Below are positions 31,046 through 42,509 of a DNA stretch of 64,000 nucleotides, one piece after another (the stretch's first letter is position 1; each line of letters starts with the position of its first letter). This stretch comes from Elephas maximus indicus (lineage: Eukaryota > Chordata > Mammalia > Proboscidea > Elephantidae). The notes under the pieces were generated by a model. That model was not told where the DNA came from, ran no database searches, and saw only the letters and a program-made list of their open reading frames with translations. Location: the NCBI RefSeq assembly GCF_024166365.1, contig NC_064835.1, positions 64,956,607-65,020,606 on the forward strand. The letters are read 5' to 3'. Made by a program: the position numbers and the translations under genes.

Positions 31046-31377
31046 AGGCGACCTTGAGGCTCTTAGAAAAACTGTTACAGTGTTCCACCCAGCATCTTCC
31101 TGGCGAAGGTAAAAGTGGCACGTCATTCCGGCGCAGGTTTTCACGCGGCACACAAGTGAATATACGCACCCAGGAATACAGAGAAGTCGGTTGGAAGGGG
31201 AGAAACGTCCTCGAGGCTGTCCTTGCAGCCTTGAGAAGGGAGCTCTCAGTGTTTACTACTCACCCAGCCTGCTTTGTGGAGGGTATTTGCTGGCTTACGA
31301 GCAAACTGTAGTAGATAAGGTTTTACAAAGCATTTATTGCCCTCGGGCATCACCCCCTATCCTAGTTACCCCAGTAC
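31046..31377. other. Unassigned stretch upstream of NAGK
   Basis: No exon or repeat could be recognised. Confidence 0.4.
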
Positions 31378-31642
31378 TGCAGTAACACAGGTACCACAAG
31401 TGGGGAGCTTTAAAGAACAGAAATCTATTTTCTCACAGTTCTGGAGGCTAAAAGTCCAGATCAGGATCTCCGCAGTGTAGATTCTTTCCTTGTCAGTAGC
31501 ACCTGGCGGGCATTCCCTGATTCGTTGGCTTGTAGACAATTCTCACATGACTCTGTCTTCTCCCTTGTGTGCATGCTTCTGCGTCTAGTAATCTGCTCTT
31601 TTTAATTACTGAGAAGTGATTAGATTTAGAACTCACCCTACT

Positions 31643-31811
31643 GGGAAACCCTGGTGGAGCAGTGATTAAGAGCTACGGCTGCTAACCAAAGGTCGGCAGT
31701 TCGAATCCCCCAGGCGCTCCTTGGAAACCCTCTGGAGCACTTCTGCTCTGCCCTACAGGGTCGCTATGAGTCGGACTTGACTCCAGGCAGTGGGGTTTTT
31801 TTTTTTTTTTA
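31643..31811 (+). repeat. AfroSINE, short form, inside the MLT1-like LTR
   Basis: GGGAAACCCTGGTGGAGCAG through GGTCGCTATGAGTCGGAC and a long T tail. Confidence 0.93.
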
Positions 31812-31885
31812 TTTCTACTGGGGTATGATCTAATTAACATAACAGATACTGTTTCCAAACAGAATTACATCCACAGGAATAAACC

Positions 31886-32092
31886 AACAAAACCAAACCC
31901 ACTGCCGTGGAGTGGATTCAGGTTCATAGTAATCCTATAGGACAGAGTAGAAGTGCCCCAGAGGGTTTCCAAAGCTGTAAATCTTTACCAAGGCAACTGC
32001 CTCTTCTTTCTCCCTGATAGCTGGTGGGTTCGAACTGCTGACATTTTGGTTACCAGCCAAGCTGTTTTAACCACTAGGCCACCAGAGCTTCT
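31886..32092 (-). repeat. AfroSINE, long form, antisense, inside the MLT1-like LTR
   Basis: It includes the middle block read backwards (AAATCTTTACCAAGGCAACT, then CTTTCTCCC). Confidence 0.92.
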
Positions 32093-32106
32093 TATCCACA
32101 GGTGTA

Positions 32107-32276
32107 AAACCAAAAAAAAAAAATCCGGTTGCTGTTGAGTCAATTCTGACTCATAGCGACCCTATAGGACAGAGTAGAACTGCCTCATAGGATTTCCAAG
32201 GAGTGCCTGGTGGATTTGAACTGCCAACCTTTTGTTTAGCAGCAGTAGCTCTTAACCACTACTCGACCAGGGTTTT
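32107..32276 (-). repeat. AfroSINE, short form, antisense, inside the MLT1-like LTR
   Basis: An A-rich start is followed by GAGTCAATTCTGACTCATAG and it ends CGACCAGGGTTTTC. Confidence 0.93.
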
Positions 32277-32353
32277 CTTCCACAGATATAGGGACTAGAA
32301 TTACAAACACACATTTGTGTGTATGGGGGGGGGGCAATTTAATCCATAACACC

Positions 32354-33095
32354 CCCTTCTTTACATGGGATTGGGAAAGGGAAAAGGAAAGTGAAAGGGA
32401 AAATAGTGGCCAGGTCTAGGAGATACGCTGTGACCCCTGCAGGTCTCTACAGGCTCCTCCTGGGAGCTCTGGGACTGGGACAGACAGCTTCCTCAGCCAG
32501 AAGGGCGGTAGCTGCACCAGGCATCTCTTCAGAACATCAGCCTAGTGACTGGTTCTTTGAAGTGCACCTCTCCAGGTAGCCTGTCCCACCAGTGATGCGA
32601 ATTCTCACCTCATAGGGAAATCCTGGGCCAGAGCCTCATTCCCTGATAGTCAGCTGGGTCTGGTTAGACTTTGTTGTGAACATTTGGCTTACGTGTGCTT
32701 TTAAAAGCTAGGAGAAAGGAGTCTTTCCCTCTTTTCCTACTTATCTGGGATGCTGAAACACTGCATTGTAACTCACAAGAGTAATTAAAAAGTAAACAAC
32801 TACATGATAGAGGTTAAAGGAGAGAGGGGTAGGATTTTTCTGTGTACACCTGTAACATTTAACATTCCTAGCACTTCAGGGCTCAAAGGTACTTCATCAA
32901 ACACACATATTTTTAGAATAATGGATTAAACTAGGAAGGCTTTTTGAAGGAGGTATTATACGTGTATTCTGAAAGAACTGTTTATTTGTTTTTTTCCCTT
33001 TGCACTAGGGCAATGAACTTTGGGACCTGTATGTGTTATAATATTCAAGTTTGTCTTTGCATTTGCTCGTTTAGAAAAGAAAGTAAAAGGGAGAA
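32354..33095. other. Unassigned intergenic stretch
   Basis: I see no exon and no named repeat. A purine-rich GGGAAAGGGAAAAGG run lies near 32370. Confidence 0.4.
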
Positions 33096-33099
33096 TGCC

Positions 33100-33270
33100 C
33101 AAGCTTGAAGACAAGAATCGGGTTCCCCATTTACGAGCTGAATGACACTGGGTGAATTACCATACTTGATGCGGCTGTTCCTCATTGACAAAATAGAAAT
33201 AAGCATCTACCTACCAGACCTAACATGGGATTTAAATGTTAAAGAGCTTTGGAAACTGTAAATTATTCTA
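33100..33270 (+). repeat. MIR, diverged
   Basis: ACACTGGGTGAATTACCATA, CTCATTGACAAAATAGAAAT and GTTAAAGAGCTTTGGAAAC lie in MIR order. Confidence 0.6.
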
Positions 33271-33507
33271 CAGATCTTAACAAATTTTTATTTACATTAC
33301 TAATTCGGTCTGTGCTGTCCAGCACAGTGACTGCTAGCCACAGGTGACCACCAAACACGTGCAATATGTCTCGTCCAAATTGAGATGTCCTGTAAGTGTA
33401 AAATACACACAAGATTCCAAAAACTTAGTACCCAAGAAAAAATGTAAAATATCTTACGAATGACATTTCTGTGAATCACATGTTGAAATGACAGTATTTC
33501 GGATATG

Positions 33508-33708
33508 AAACTCTTAGCTGTCAAGTCGATCCCGACTTATAGCAACCCTTTAGGACAGAGTAGAATTGCCCCATAGGGTTTCTAAGGCTACAGGTCTGTA
33601 CGGGAGCAGACAACTGCATCTTTCTCCCGTGGAGCAGCTGGTGGGCTCGAACTGCCAGCCTTTTGGTTAGCAGCCGAGTGCTTAACCACTGCGATACCAG
33701 ACTTCCTT
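33508..33708 (-). repeat. AfroSINE, long form, antisense
   Basis: TCAAGTCGATCCCGACTTAT, the middle block at about 33590-33635, then TTAACCACTGCGATACCAGA. Confidence 0.92.
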
Positions 33709-33999
33709 ATTTGGGATGTAGTGGGTTAAACTATATATTATTAAAATTAATTTTACCTGTTTCTTTTTATCTTTTTTAATGTAACAACTAGAAAATTTTA
33801 TATTACACACGCAGTTCCTATTCGTGGCTCCCATAGTGCTGGGATTTGTCTTGTCTCCTATTCATCCAAACCAGGATGTTTCAAAGTCACTGAATGCATG
33901 CTCGTGATGTAAATAATGGCTATATGAGTGATTTATTCAATAAAAGATTAATAACACTGTACATTTGTGATGTATATTACAGTTCTGTAAAGCTCTTTT

Positions 34000-34145
34000 C
34001 TGGACCTTTATCTTGTTTGATCATCCTAATAGCCTTATGAGAAAGGCAGAGATTCTTAACCACATATTAATGAGAGGATTGAGGCTCTGAAATCAAAGTA
34101 ATTATGCAGGCTCACTGAAGTAATAGGTGTTGCTTATTATGGATG
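34000..34145 (-). repeat. MIR, antisense, diverged
   Basis: CATCCTAATAGCCTTATGAG, then GAGAGGATTGAGGCTCTGAA. Confidence 0.55.
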
Positions 34146-34510
34146 TGGGTAGTTATTATAATGGAAAGGAAATAAAGATGTTGCAATGTAGAAAGTTTCG
34201 TAAAAGTTTAATGCTCTTTTTCACAGAGCTTGCAACATCCTGGCCCAGCAGCTGCTCCCATGATGCTCACGAGGTTGGTAAAGTCCTCTAAGAATCAGTA
34301 AGCCACAGTCCTGTTCTGTCTTCTGAATTTTGTCCCTGTGACCCCAGGGAGGTGATATTTGTTGGGGGTAAGAGAGACAGCGGGAAAATACCTTGCAGAG
34401 GACTTTGACACCAAGTTTCTCAACAGATGATGTTGACTTAGTTCATGAAAACATGACCACATCTGTTTTTACTCACCACTATATTTCCAAGGTTAAACCC
34501 AGTGCTGGGC

Positions 34511-36880
34511 ACATGATGTTATTAGGCGCAGTCCAGTCGGTTCCAACCCTGTGAACAACACAAAGAAACACTGCCTGATCCTGAGCCATCCTCACAATCT
34601 TTGCTATGTTTGAGACCATTGTTATGGCCACTGTGTCAATCCATTTCATTGAGTATCTTCCTCTTTTTCGATGACCCTCTAGTTTACCAAGCATGATGTC
34701 CTTCTCCAGGGACTGGTTCCTCCTGATAACATGTCCAAAGTATATGAGATGAAGTCTCGCCATCCTTGCTTCCAAGGAGCACTCTAGCTGTACTTCTTCC
34801 AAGACTTGTTTGTTCTTCTGGAAGTCCATGGTATACTCAGTATTCTTCACCAACGCCATAATTTAAAGGCGTCAATTCTTTGGTCTTCCTCATTCATAGT
34901 CCAGTTTTCGCATGCATATGAGGCAATTAAAAATACCATGGCTTCAGTCAGGTACACCTTCGTCCTCAAAGTGAAATCTTTGCTTTATAACACTTTAAAA
35001 GAGGTCTTTTGCAGCAGATTTGCCCAATGCAATATGTCATTTGATTTCTTGACTGCTGTTTCCACAGGCATTGATTGTGGATCCAAGTAAAGCGAACTTC
35101 AGTCTTTTCGCCATTTATCGTATCATGACCTGTTGGTTCAGTTGTGAGGATTTTAGTTTTATGTTGAGCTGTAATCCATACTAAAGGCTTTGATCTTCAT
35201 CAGTAAGTGCTTCAAGTCCTCTTCACTTTAAGCAAGAAAGGTTGGGTCATCTGCGTATTGTAGGTTATTAATGAGTCTTCTCCAGTCCTGATGCTGTGTT
35301 CTTCACATAGCCCACCTTCTCAGATTTGCTTAGCATAAGATTGAATAAGTATGGTGAAAGGATAGAACCCTGACACATGCCTTTCCTGATTTTAAACCAT
35401 GCAGTATCCTCTTGTTCTGTTCGAATGACTCCCTCTTGGTATGTGTACAGGTTCCTCATGAACACAATTGTTGTGGAATGCCCATTCTTTGCAATGTTAT
35501 CCATAATTTGTTATGATCCATGCAGTCGAATGCCTTTGTGTAGTCAATAAAACAGAGGTAAACATCTTTCTGGAATTCTCTGCTTTCAGCCAAGATCCAT
35601 CTGACATCAGCAATGATATCTCTCATTCCACATCCTCTTCTGAATCTGGCTTGAATTTCTGGCAGTTCCCTGTTGATGTACTACTGCAATCATTTTTGAA
35701 TTATCTTCAGCAGAATTTTACTTATGTGTGATATTAATGACATTGCTTGATAATTACCCCATCCTATTGGATCACTTTCTTTGGAGTGGGCACAAATAGG
35801 AATTTCTTCCACTCAGTGGGCCAGGTAGTTGTCTTCCAAATTTCCTGGCATAGACCAGTGAGCACCTCCAGTGCCGCATCCAGTTGTTGAAACCTCTCAG
35901 TTGGTATTCCTTTAATTCCTGGAGCCTTGTTTTTTGCCAGTGCCTTTCAGTACAGCTTGGACTTCTCAAGTACCATTGGTTTTTGATCATATTCTACCTC
36001 CTGAAATGGTTGAATGTCAACCAATTCTTTTTGGTACAGTGATTCTATATTCCTTCCATCCTCTTTTGATGTTTCCTGCATTGGTCAATATTTTGCCCAT
36101 AAAATCTTTCAACATTGCAACTTGAAACTTGAATTTTTTCCTTCAGCTTTTTCAGTTTGAGAAATGCTGAGCATGTTCTTCTCTTTTGGTTTTCTAACTC
36201 CAGGTCTTTGCAGGTATCATTAGAATACTTTCTCTTCCAGAGCTGCCATTTGAAATCTACCATTCAGCTCTTCTACTTCATCATTTCTTCCACTCATTTT
36301 AGCTACTCTACATTCAAGAGCAAGTTTCAGAGTCTCTTCTGATATCCATTTGGTCTTTTCTTTCTTTTTTGTCCTTTTAACAATCTTTTGCTTTCTTCAT
36401 GTATAATATCTTTGAGGTCATCCCACAACTCATTTAGTCTTTGGCCATTAGTATCATTCTTGAGATGGTCTCCAGATTCAGGTGGGATATGCTCAAGGTG
36501 TAGTTTGGCTCTTGTGGACTTACTTAAATTTTCTTCAGCTTCAGCCTGAACTTGAATATGAGCAGTTGATGGTCTGTTCCATAGTTGACGCCTGGCCTTG
36601 TTCCGACTGATGATATTGAGCTTTTCCATTGTCTCTTTCCACAGATGTAGTAGATTTGATTCTTGTTTTTTCCATCCAGTGAGGACCACGTGTATAGTCA
36701 CTGTTTATGTTGAAAGAAGGTATTTACAATGAATAAGTTGTTGGTCTTGCAAAATTCTATCATGCAATCTCAGGTGTTGTTTCTATCACCAAGGCCATAT
36801 TCCCCAACTACAGACCCTTCTTCTTTGTTTCCAACTTTTGCATTCCAATCACCTGGATTATCAATGCATCTTGATTGCTT
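34511..36880 (-). mobile_element. RTE (BovB-related) LINE with endonuclease end and reverse transcriptase, broken
   Basis: Read on the minus strand, it starts with an AP-endonuclease part (GDWNAKVGNKEEG near 36850-36810 and the TWSSLDGKNKN-like block near 36690). Next come the linker (36330-36600), the reverse transcriptase (near 35500-35230) and the C-terminal block (WIDTVAIT near 34640). The 3' end lies near 34518 (AACCGACTGGACTGCGCC in its orientation). Many frameshifts break it. It is the longest LINE copy in the window, but still 5'-truncated. Confidence 0.88.
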
Positions 36881-36889
36881 GTTTGATAG

Positions 36890-37765
36890 AAAAGTTTTGA
36901 GAGTGCTTATTAAGTACAAAGTACTGTACCACAAACATAAGGGATAGTAAATGCCCCACTATAAGCTAAAGGAGGGAGCAAGCAAAGTCTATGGCAGAGA
37001 CAATTTGCAGAACAGATTGGGGAGAGAAGGAAGTTTGGAAAAAATAAGTGAAATTGTGAGCTGGGGAAGCAGGGGTGGGGCAAGCGGTCAGGGGGCCTCG
37101 AAGGGACCTAGCCCTAATCTGTCCTATACTGGGAAGTTGCTAGTACCTGGTTGACCTCAGCACTGTGCTTTAAAATGATTAATCTAGCATGTTCCTCACA
37201 GAGGGACGAATGAGAGAGGAGATCCTGGGGTGGGGGCCCAGGCAAGACATAAAAAAGGAAGTGACAAGGGACAGAGCAAAGCAGGAGGCACTGGAAGGGA
37301 TCCAGGTGGGGGTCATGGGGATCATTCCCTCTGCTTATCTGAGATGAGGCTGAGAAGGGAGGCTGGAACTCACTTTTACACAATGAAAGGAGGGCCCAGG
37401 AGCTGCTTTATCAAGACTAGAGGTGGAGCTCAGGCTGGTAGCTGTAAGGCAGGGAAGAGGTCTTCCAGACTACAGGACTGCTGGGAACAATGCAGAAAAG
37501 GGCTCCAGAGTGCAGAAACAAGAGTAGATGACTGGCTTCAGTTTGCCCTTTGAGTTTCCTTAGCCAGGTGAAGGAAGAGAAGGAAGAAAGGGGACCTTAC
37601 CTGGCTTGATCTGAAGTTGTTCTGAAAGGTGTGGGGCCTCAGGCCAGGGCAGCAACCTGAGCAAATCAGGTTGGTTTATCCCCTCGTCTCTGCATGTCTG
37701 CGTGTCCACTTAGATGCATATCTTGGTTCGTGTTGATCTATATGTAGGTGTGTATATATTCAGCT
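36890..37765. other. Unassigned intergenic stretch
   Basis: Purine-rich DNA without a recognisable exon or repeat core. Confidence 0.4.
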
Positions 37766-37766
37766 A

Positions 37767-37930
37767 CTAACTGAAAGGTGGTTGCTTCAAATTCACCCAG
37801 AGGCACCTCAGAAGAAAGGCCTGGCAGTCTATTGCTGAAAAATCAGCCCTCGAAAACCCTATGAAGCACAGGTGTTCTCTGACACACATGGGGTCACCAT
37901 GAGTCAGAATCGACTGGATGGCAACTGATT
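37767..37930 (+). repeat. AfroSINE-related variant (CACCTCAGAAGA type), 5'-truncated
   Basis: Starting in the head (AGCTACTAACTGAAAGGTGG), it has GAGGCACCTCAGAAGAAAGG, then GAGTCAGAATCGACTGGATG. Confidence 0.85.
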
Positions 37931-37937
37931 GGTTATT

Positions 37938-38573
37938 GTTTTAGTTGCCTAGTGCTGCTATAACAGAAATACCACAACTGGATGGCTTTAACAAATTTAT
38001 TCTCTCACAGTTTAGGAAGCCAGGTTTTCAGCTCCTGGGGAAAGTTTTCTGTCTCTGTCAGTTCTGGGGGAAGATCCCCTGGTCTAGGAGCTTCTCAGCG
38101 CAGGGACCCCGGGTCCAAAGGATGTGCACTTCTTTCTTGGTGGCATGAGGTCCCTCTCCTCTCTGCTTGAGTCTGTCTTTTATATCTCAAAAGAGATTGC
38201 TTCAAGGTGCAGCCTAATCCTGTAGATTGAGTCCTGCCTCATTAAAATCGCTGCCTCTAATCCTGCCTCATTAACATCATAGAGGTTAGGATTTACAACC
38301 AAAACCAAACCAAACCTATTGCTGTTGAGTCATAGCGACCCTGTAGGACACAGTAGAACTGCCCCATGGGGTTTTCAGGAAGCAACTGGTGGATTTGAAC
38401 TGCCAACATTTTGGTTAGAAGCTGAGCTCTTAACCACTGTACCACCAGAGCTCCAGATTTACAACACATAGGGTAATCATGTCAGATCACAAAATTATAG
38501 GCAACTACACAATACTAGGCGTCATGGCCTAGGAAGTTGACACACATCTTGGGGGGACACAATTAAATACATA
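37938..38573 (-). mobile_element. LTR (MaLR-like), antisense, split by an AfroSINE
   Basis: It starts TGTTTTAGTTGCCTAGTGCT and ends GGGGGGACACAATTAAATAC. It is the antisense of the family at 7493-8061. A SINE sits at 38300-38455. Confidence 0.82.
38300..38455 (-). repeat. AfroSINE, short form, antisense, inside the LTR
   Basis: GATTTACAAC at 38290-38299 is duplicated at 38456-38465, a clean insertion site within the LTR. Confidence 0.92.
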
Positions 38574-38978
38574 GTAGTTACATATTTATTTATATATTTG
38601 AACTTGTGTATGTTTCAGTGACTGAATGTGTCCACTGGTGCATATATTTGAGATAATGTGTATGTATTCTTCTGTACCAGCATGTGTGTACATGAGAATT
38701 AGAATTTCACCTCTTGAAGGAATCTAAGCAGTCCTGCATATGTAGGCACTTTGGGCAAATGCATAAATGTGCAAATATAACTTGTGTTACACTGGAGCCA
38801 GCTTGCTCAGGAAGAGTCAACTGTGCATGTATCTTTCCAACTTCAATTCAGTGATGTCATGGTGGTTGCTCAAAATCACTATGGTGGAGCTGTGTACACA
38901 GAAATTAGCAAATGCTGTGTATCAGGTTGTTGTTATTGTTATTTCCAGGAAAACTGATTGTTACCCATTTACCAGCTG

Positions 38979-39514
38979 TGTTAGTAAAGGTTGTGTGTCA
39001 ACTTGCCTAGGTCATGATTCTCAGTGGTTTGGCAGGTATGATGTAGTTTGGCAGTTATGTAATGATATAATCACTTCCATGATGAGATTTGTTATAATGT
39101 GATCACTTCCATGATTAGATCTGCTATGAACAGCCAATCAGTTGGAAGGGAGTTTCCTTGGGGGTGTGGCCTGTATCCAATATATATGGACTTCCTGGCA
39201 AAGATTGTTGGCTTTTGCTCACTCTGGATCCTGCACTCAGCTCATCATCTTCTGACCTCCAGTTCTTGGGACTTGAGCCAGCAGCCTGCCGTCTGACCTG
39301 TTGGTCTTGGATTCATCAGCCCCTGCAGCTACGTGAGTCAGGAGAAGCCTCCAACCTGACACTTGACCTGCTGACTTGGGACTTTCCAGCCTCTACAACC
39401 TTGTGAGCCATTTCCTTAATATAAATCTCTCTCTCTCTCTCTATGTATGCATACATATATACACACACACACACTTAATTGGTTTTGCTTTTCAAGAGAA
39501 CCCTGACTAAGACA
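38979..39514 (+). mobile_element. LTR (MaLR-like, second type), sense
   Basis: TGTTAGTAAAGGTTGTGTGT starts it, the CAATCAGTTGGAAGGGAGTT block is internal, and it ends CTGACTAAGACA. Near its 3' end are short CT, TA and AC runs (39427-39473). Confidence 0.72.
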
Positions 39515-39569
39515 ATGCCCAAAAGCATGTAGCAGGTGCCCATAACTTACAGGGAATTGTGGTAATCTG

Positions 39570-39700
39570 GTAGAGTAGAAAAAGCAGAGCCAGAAGGAAA
39601 TAGGTTCAGACCCGTGTGGCCCCCCTATTAGGCACCTAACCTCTGAGAATTTCTGCCTCTATACAATGGCCATACAGCTTATCATCTAGAGTTTGTGTGG
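39570..39700 (+). repeat. MIR fragment
   Basis: GAGCCAGAAGGAAATAGGTT, then CACCTAACCTCTGAGAATTT. Confidence 0.5.
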
Positions 39701-39789
39701 TTAGGTGAGGTGATGGTCCTTTTTTTTTCTGGTTCCTGGAAGAGGCTGTGTGGAGGGAGATTCTAGAAGCCTAGCAGGAAAAAAAAGCC

Positions 39790-40208
39790 TAGCAGGAGAG
39801 AGACATAAATACCCGTGACACCTGACAGACAGATCAGGTGAACCCATGAGATACAGATAGCTAGAGAGAGAGAGAGTGGGGGTTGGCAAGTCCAAAATCT
39901 GTAGGTCAGGCTGTAGGTCAGGCTGGCGACTTCTGCAGGCTTGTATCCCAAAATCCATGGGTCAAGTGACAGGAAGAGTGCAGAGTCAAGACAGCAAGTT
40001 CTGACAAAACATCTGTTTATAGTCTGAGGGCACACCACATCCTAAGGAACTCCACTTTGAACTGGTTGACTGATTAGATTACATTTTGACAGGTGTTTAT
40101 ATTACATTGCATTATATTACATTATGGAACAGCAGCTAGACTAATGCTTGGCAAAACCACCGAGAACCATAGCCTAGCCAAGTTGACGTGTAAAATTAAC
40201 TATCACAG
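39790..40208 (-). mobile_element. LTR (MaLR-like), antisense, 5'-reduced
   Basis: It shares with 2464-2975 the GGTTGGCAAGTCCAAAATCT, ACAAAACATCTGTTTATAG and AGCCTAGCCAAGTTGACG blocks in the same order. Confidence 0.65.
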
Positions 40209-40209
40209 C

Positions 40210-40740
40210 CATGAAGGATTAGGCCATTGGTGGTCAAATCATCACAGAATTCCCAGTTCCTTCATCCGACCCTGCACGACCTGTACCTCTCCTGATGCTG
40301 TGGATAGCAGGAAACTCAGATAATAAGTGTGTGTGGAGGGAGGGTTGTGAGGTTGAACCACCTCTATGAATTCTGTGAAGTGTAAAGCTAGTGGGATAAG
40401 GTTCACAGATATTCTCTCCCCAGCCTGTCCCTATTCCTTCACCAGAATTTAATTCTCTGGTTCCTCGCCAGAGCCCTGGGCACAGAGTTTTCTCAGCTAC
40501 CAACATTGTATCCCAGGGGAGAGAGGCAAAGAATCCTAACAGTTACGGTGTGGTGGGTTATGCAGACCAGATCCAAGGCCAGATTCTCCCAGAACAGGCT
40601 TCCTCTAGAAGAGGTCCTGGAAGTCCTGCTGCAAGGGAGGGGTGGGCTGAGGGGTGGAGAGGGCGTCCCATCTCTACTATGCTCTTGCCTTCCCCACTAA
40701 CAAAAAGACCGCCCCTTATAAATGCTTCTTTTGTTTTAAT
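40210..40740. other. Unassigned intergenic stretch
   Basis: No exon or clear repeat. Confidence 0.4.
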
Positions 40741-40910
40741 AATAATAATTTTTATTTGAGACAATTGTAGATTCACATGCACTTGTAAGGACTAATGCAG
40801 AGATCCTAGTTTCCCCAGTGGTAACAACTTACAAAGCCACATATACTACTACCAGTGGGATAGTGACAGTCCATCAAGCTTATCCAGATTTTTCCCGGTT
40901 TTACTTATAC

Positions 40911-40911
<1 letters not shown>

Positions 40912-40955
<44 letters not shown>
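40912..40955 (+). repeat. (TG)n microsatellite, 22 units
   Basis: A pure TG dinucleotide run, likely polymorphic in length. Confidence 0.97.
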
Positions 40956-40960
<5 letters not shown>

Positions 40961-41119
40961 TTTTATACAGTTTTATCACATGTGAAAGTTAGTGTATCCA
41001 CCACCACAGTCAAGAACAGTTCCATCTCCACAAAGGCCCCTCCAGCCCCCCACCCCCGACTTCTGGCAGCCACTAGTTTGTTCTCCATTTCTAAAAATTT
41101 GTCATTTCAAAATGTTATA

Positions 41120-41308
41120 CGGTAAAACCTGGGTAAGGCGGAACCCGTGTAAGGCTGAAATCGGTCAAGAGAAGGAAAACTCAAATATTTCCCACTAAAA
41201 TGAGTGATAGAAAAGTGGTAAGACTGCACCCTGTCAAAGGTGGAAAACTTGCAAGACCCAGAAAAACAAGGCAGTCCCGTCAAATTCTGGCTCTTACAGG
41301 TTTCACTG
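41120..41308. mobile_element. Small Tc1/mariner- or pogo-type DNA transposon (MITE)
   Basis: The ends are inverted repeats: CGGTAAAACCTGGGTAAG at the left and CAGTGAAACCTGTAAGAG when the right end is read backwards. A TA dinucleotide flanks each end. Removing the 189 bases plus one TA restores a continuous L1 sequence. It has no coding capacity. Confidence 0.75.
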
Positions 41309-41750
41309 TATAAATGGGATCGATCACACAGTACGTAACCTTTTTTCATTCAGCATAATTCCCTGGAGATTCATTCAAGTTGTTGCATGTTTCACTAGTC
41401 ATTCCTTTTTATTGCTTAGTAGTAGTCCATGGTATGTATGGAGTGTATTTCTTTTTAGTACAATATTTCACACGTAAAAATCTGTAACATACATAAAGGG
41501 TATGAAGTCACGGCTCCTTGTTCTGTGAGCCACTGAGCCTCATGGAAGAACCTGGAAAACGACGAGAAACTCTGTATTTTAGCACCAACACTTGAGCCCT
41601 TGTGCATGCATATCCCTCCCCAGAAGGACTTTTCGCTGGGGAAGTAGATTGATGAGAACCCAACCTCCTAGGAGGTGTCGGGGTGTGGTACCTCAAGATG
41701 GACAGGGAGGTGGACTAGACCTGAGGCCAGGCTGGTGCCTGTCTAGGACT

Positions 41751-41945
41751 TACCACTAGTTGTCATCGAGTCAATTCTGAGTCATGGTAACCCTATGTGT
41801 GTCAGAATAGAACTGTGCTCCACAAGGTTTTCAATGGCTGATTTTCAGAACTAGATCTCTGGGCCTTTCTTCCGCTACATCTCCGGATGGACTCATTCTT
41901 CCAACATTTTGGTTAGCAATTGTGCTTGTTAACAGTGTGTGCCAA
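41751..41945 (-). repeat. AfroSINE, long form, antisense, old copy
   Basis: GTTGTCATCGAGTCAATTCT, a degraded middle block, then ACATTTTGGTTAGCAA. Strongly diverged. Confidence 0.75.
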
Positions 41946-41949
41946 CCAG

Positions 41950-42509
41950 GGACCCATGTCTAGGACTAGGGCCTCCCTTTATGCTCAGATGGGTGGGGAC
42001 AGACTGGCATGCATGACTACTGGAGGGACTGAGCAGAGACATCCCTCTTGGAAGAGTTTGTTCCAGTGCTGGTTGCTAACCAGGGAGGGGCAAGGTGACA
42101 GGTGCAGTCCCAGCATCAGGAAGGCTTCTGCCAAGAGGGCTTCCTGGAGGAGGTGAGAATGCAGAACAGAGACAGCTCTGGAGCCTTGTCCTGAACTCCT
42201 GAAGCCTAGCCTGGTTAAGACCCCCTTAGCAAACACTCAGTTGTCTGCCTTTGGGCATCTGGTAAACAGCCCAAGCCTTAGATTGAGTCAGGGCCTCTGG
42301 GAAAGCCCATGCTGAGAAAAGGGACAGTGCTTGGGGTAGCGGTGGGGTAGTGAGGGAAGCAGAGCCTGGGAGGCTCCATCTACTGCAGGCAGCTCTGTGC
42401 TACTCCACCAGGTGCCCAGGAGACTCCACTTCTAGCCTGAACTCCCGCCTCCCAGAGCCCACTCCCCACTTACCAATACTGTCTGCCATGTAGGATCTCA
42501 TAGACTGGT
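41950..42509. other. Unassigned intergenic stretch
   Basis: GAGGGCTTCCTGGAGGAGGTG at about 42136 is an L2-like scrap. Otherwise nothing was recognised. Confidence 0.4.

Larger units (their letters stand above)
31378..32351 (-). mobile_element. MLT1/MaLR-like LTR, antisense, interrupted by three AfroSINEs
   Basis: Three LTR segments remain: about 31378-31642 (TCTCACAGTTCTGGAGGCTA), 31812-31885 (AACAGAATTACATCCACAGG) and 32277-32351, ending in CAATTTAATCCATAACA. Joined, they follow the antisense MLT1 order. Confidence 0.7.
40741..41470 (+). mobile_element. Old L1M 3' region, interrupted by a microsatellite and a small DNA transposon
   Basis: The ordered text TATCACATGTGAAAGTTAGT, AATTTGTCATTTCAAAATG, AGCATAATTCCCTGGAGATT and TTTTTATTGCTTAGTAGTAG is typical of L1M 3' ends. 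The (TG)n tract and the element at 41120-41308 interrupt it. Confidence 0.68.

Noticed and set aside
40913-41125. Open frame beginning with a CVCVCV repeat
   Set aside because: It is a read-through of the (TG)n microsatellite into L1 sequence.
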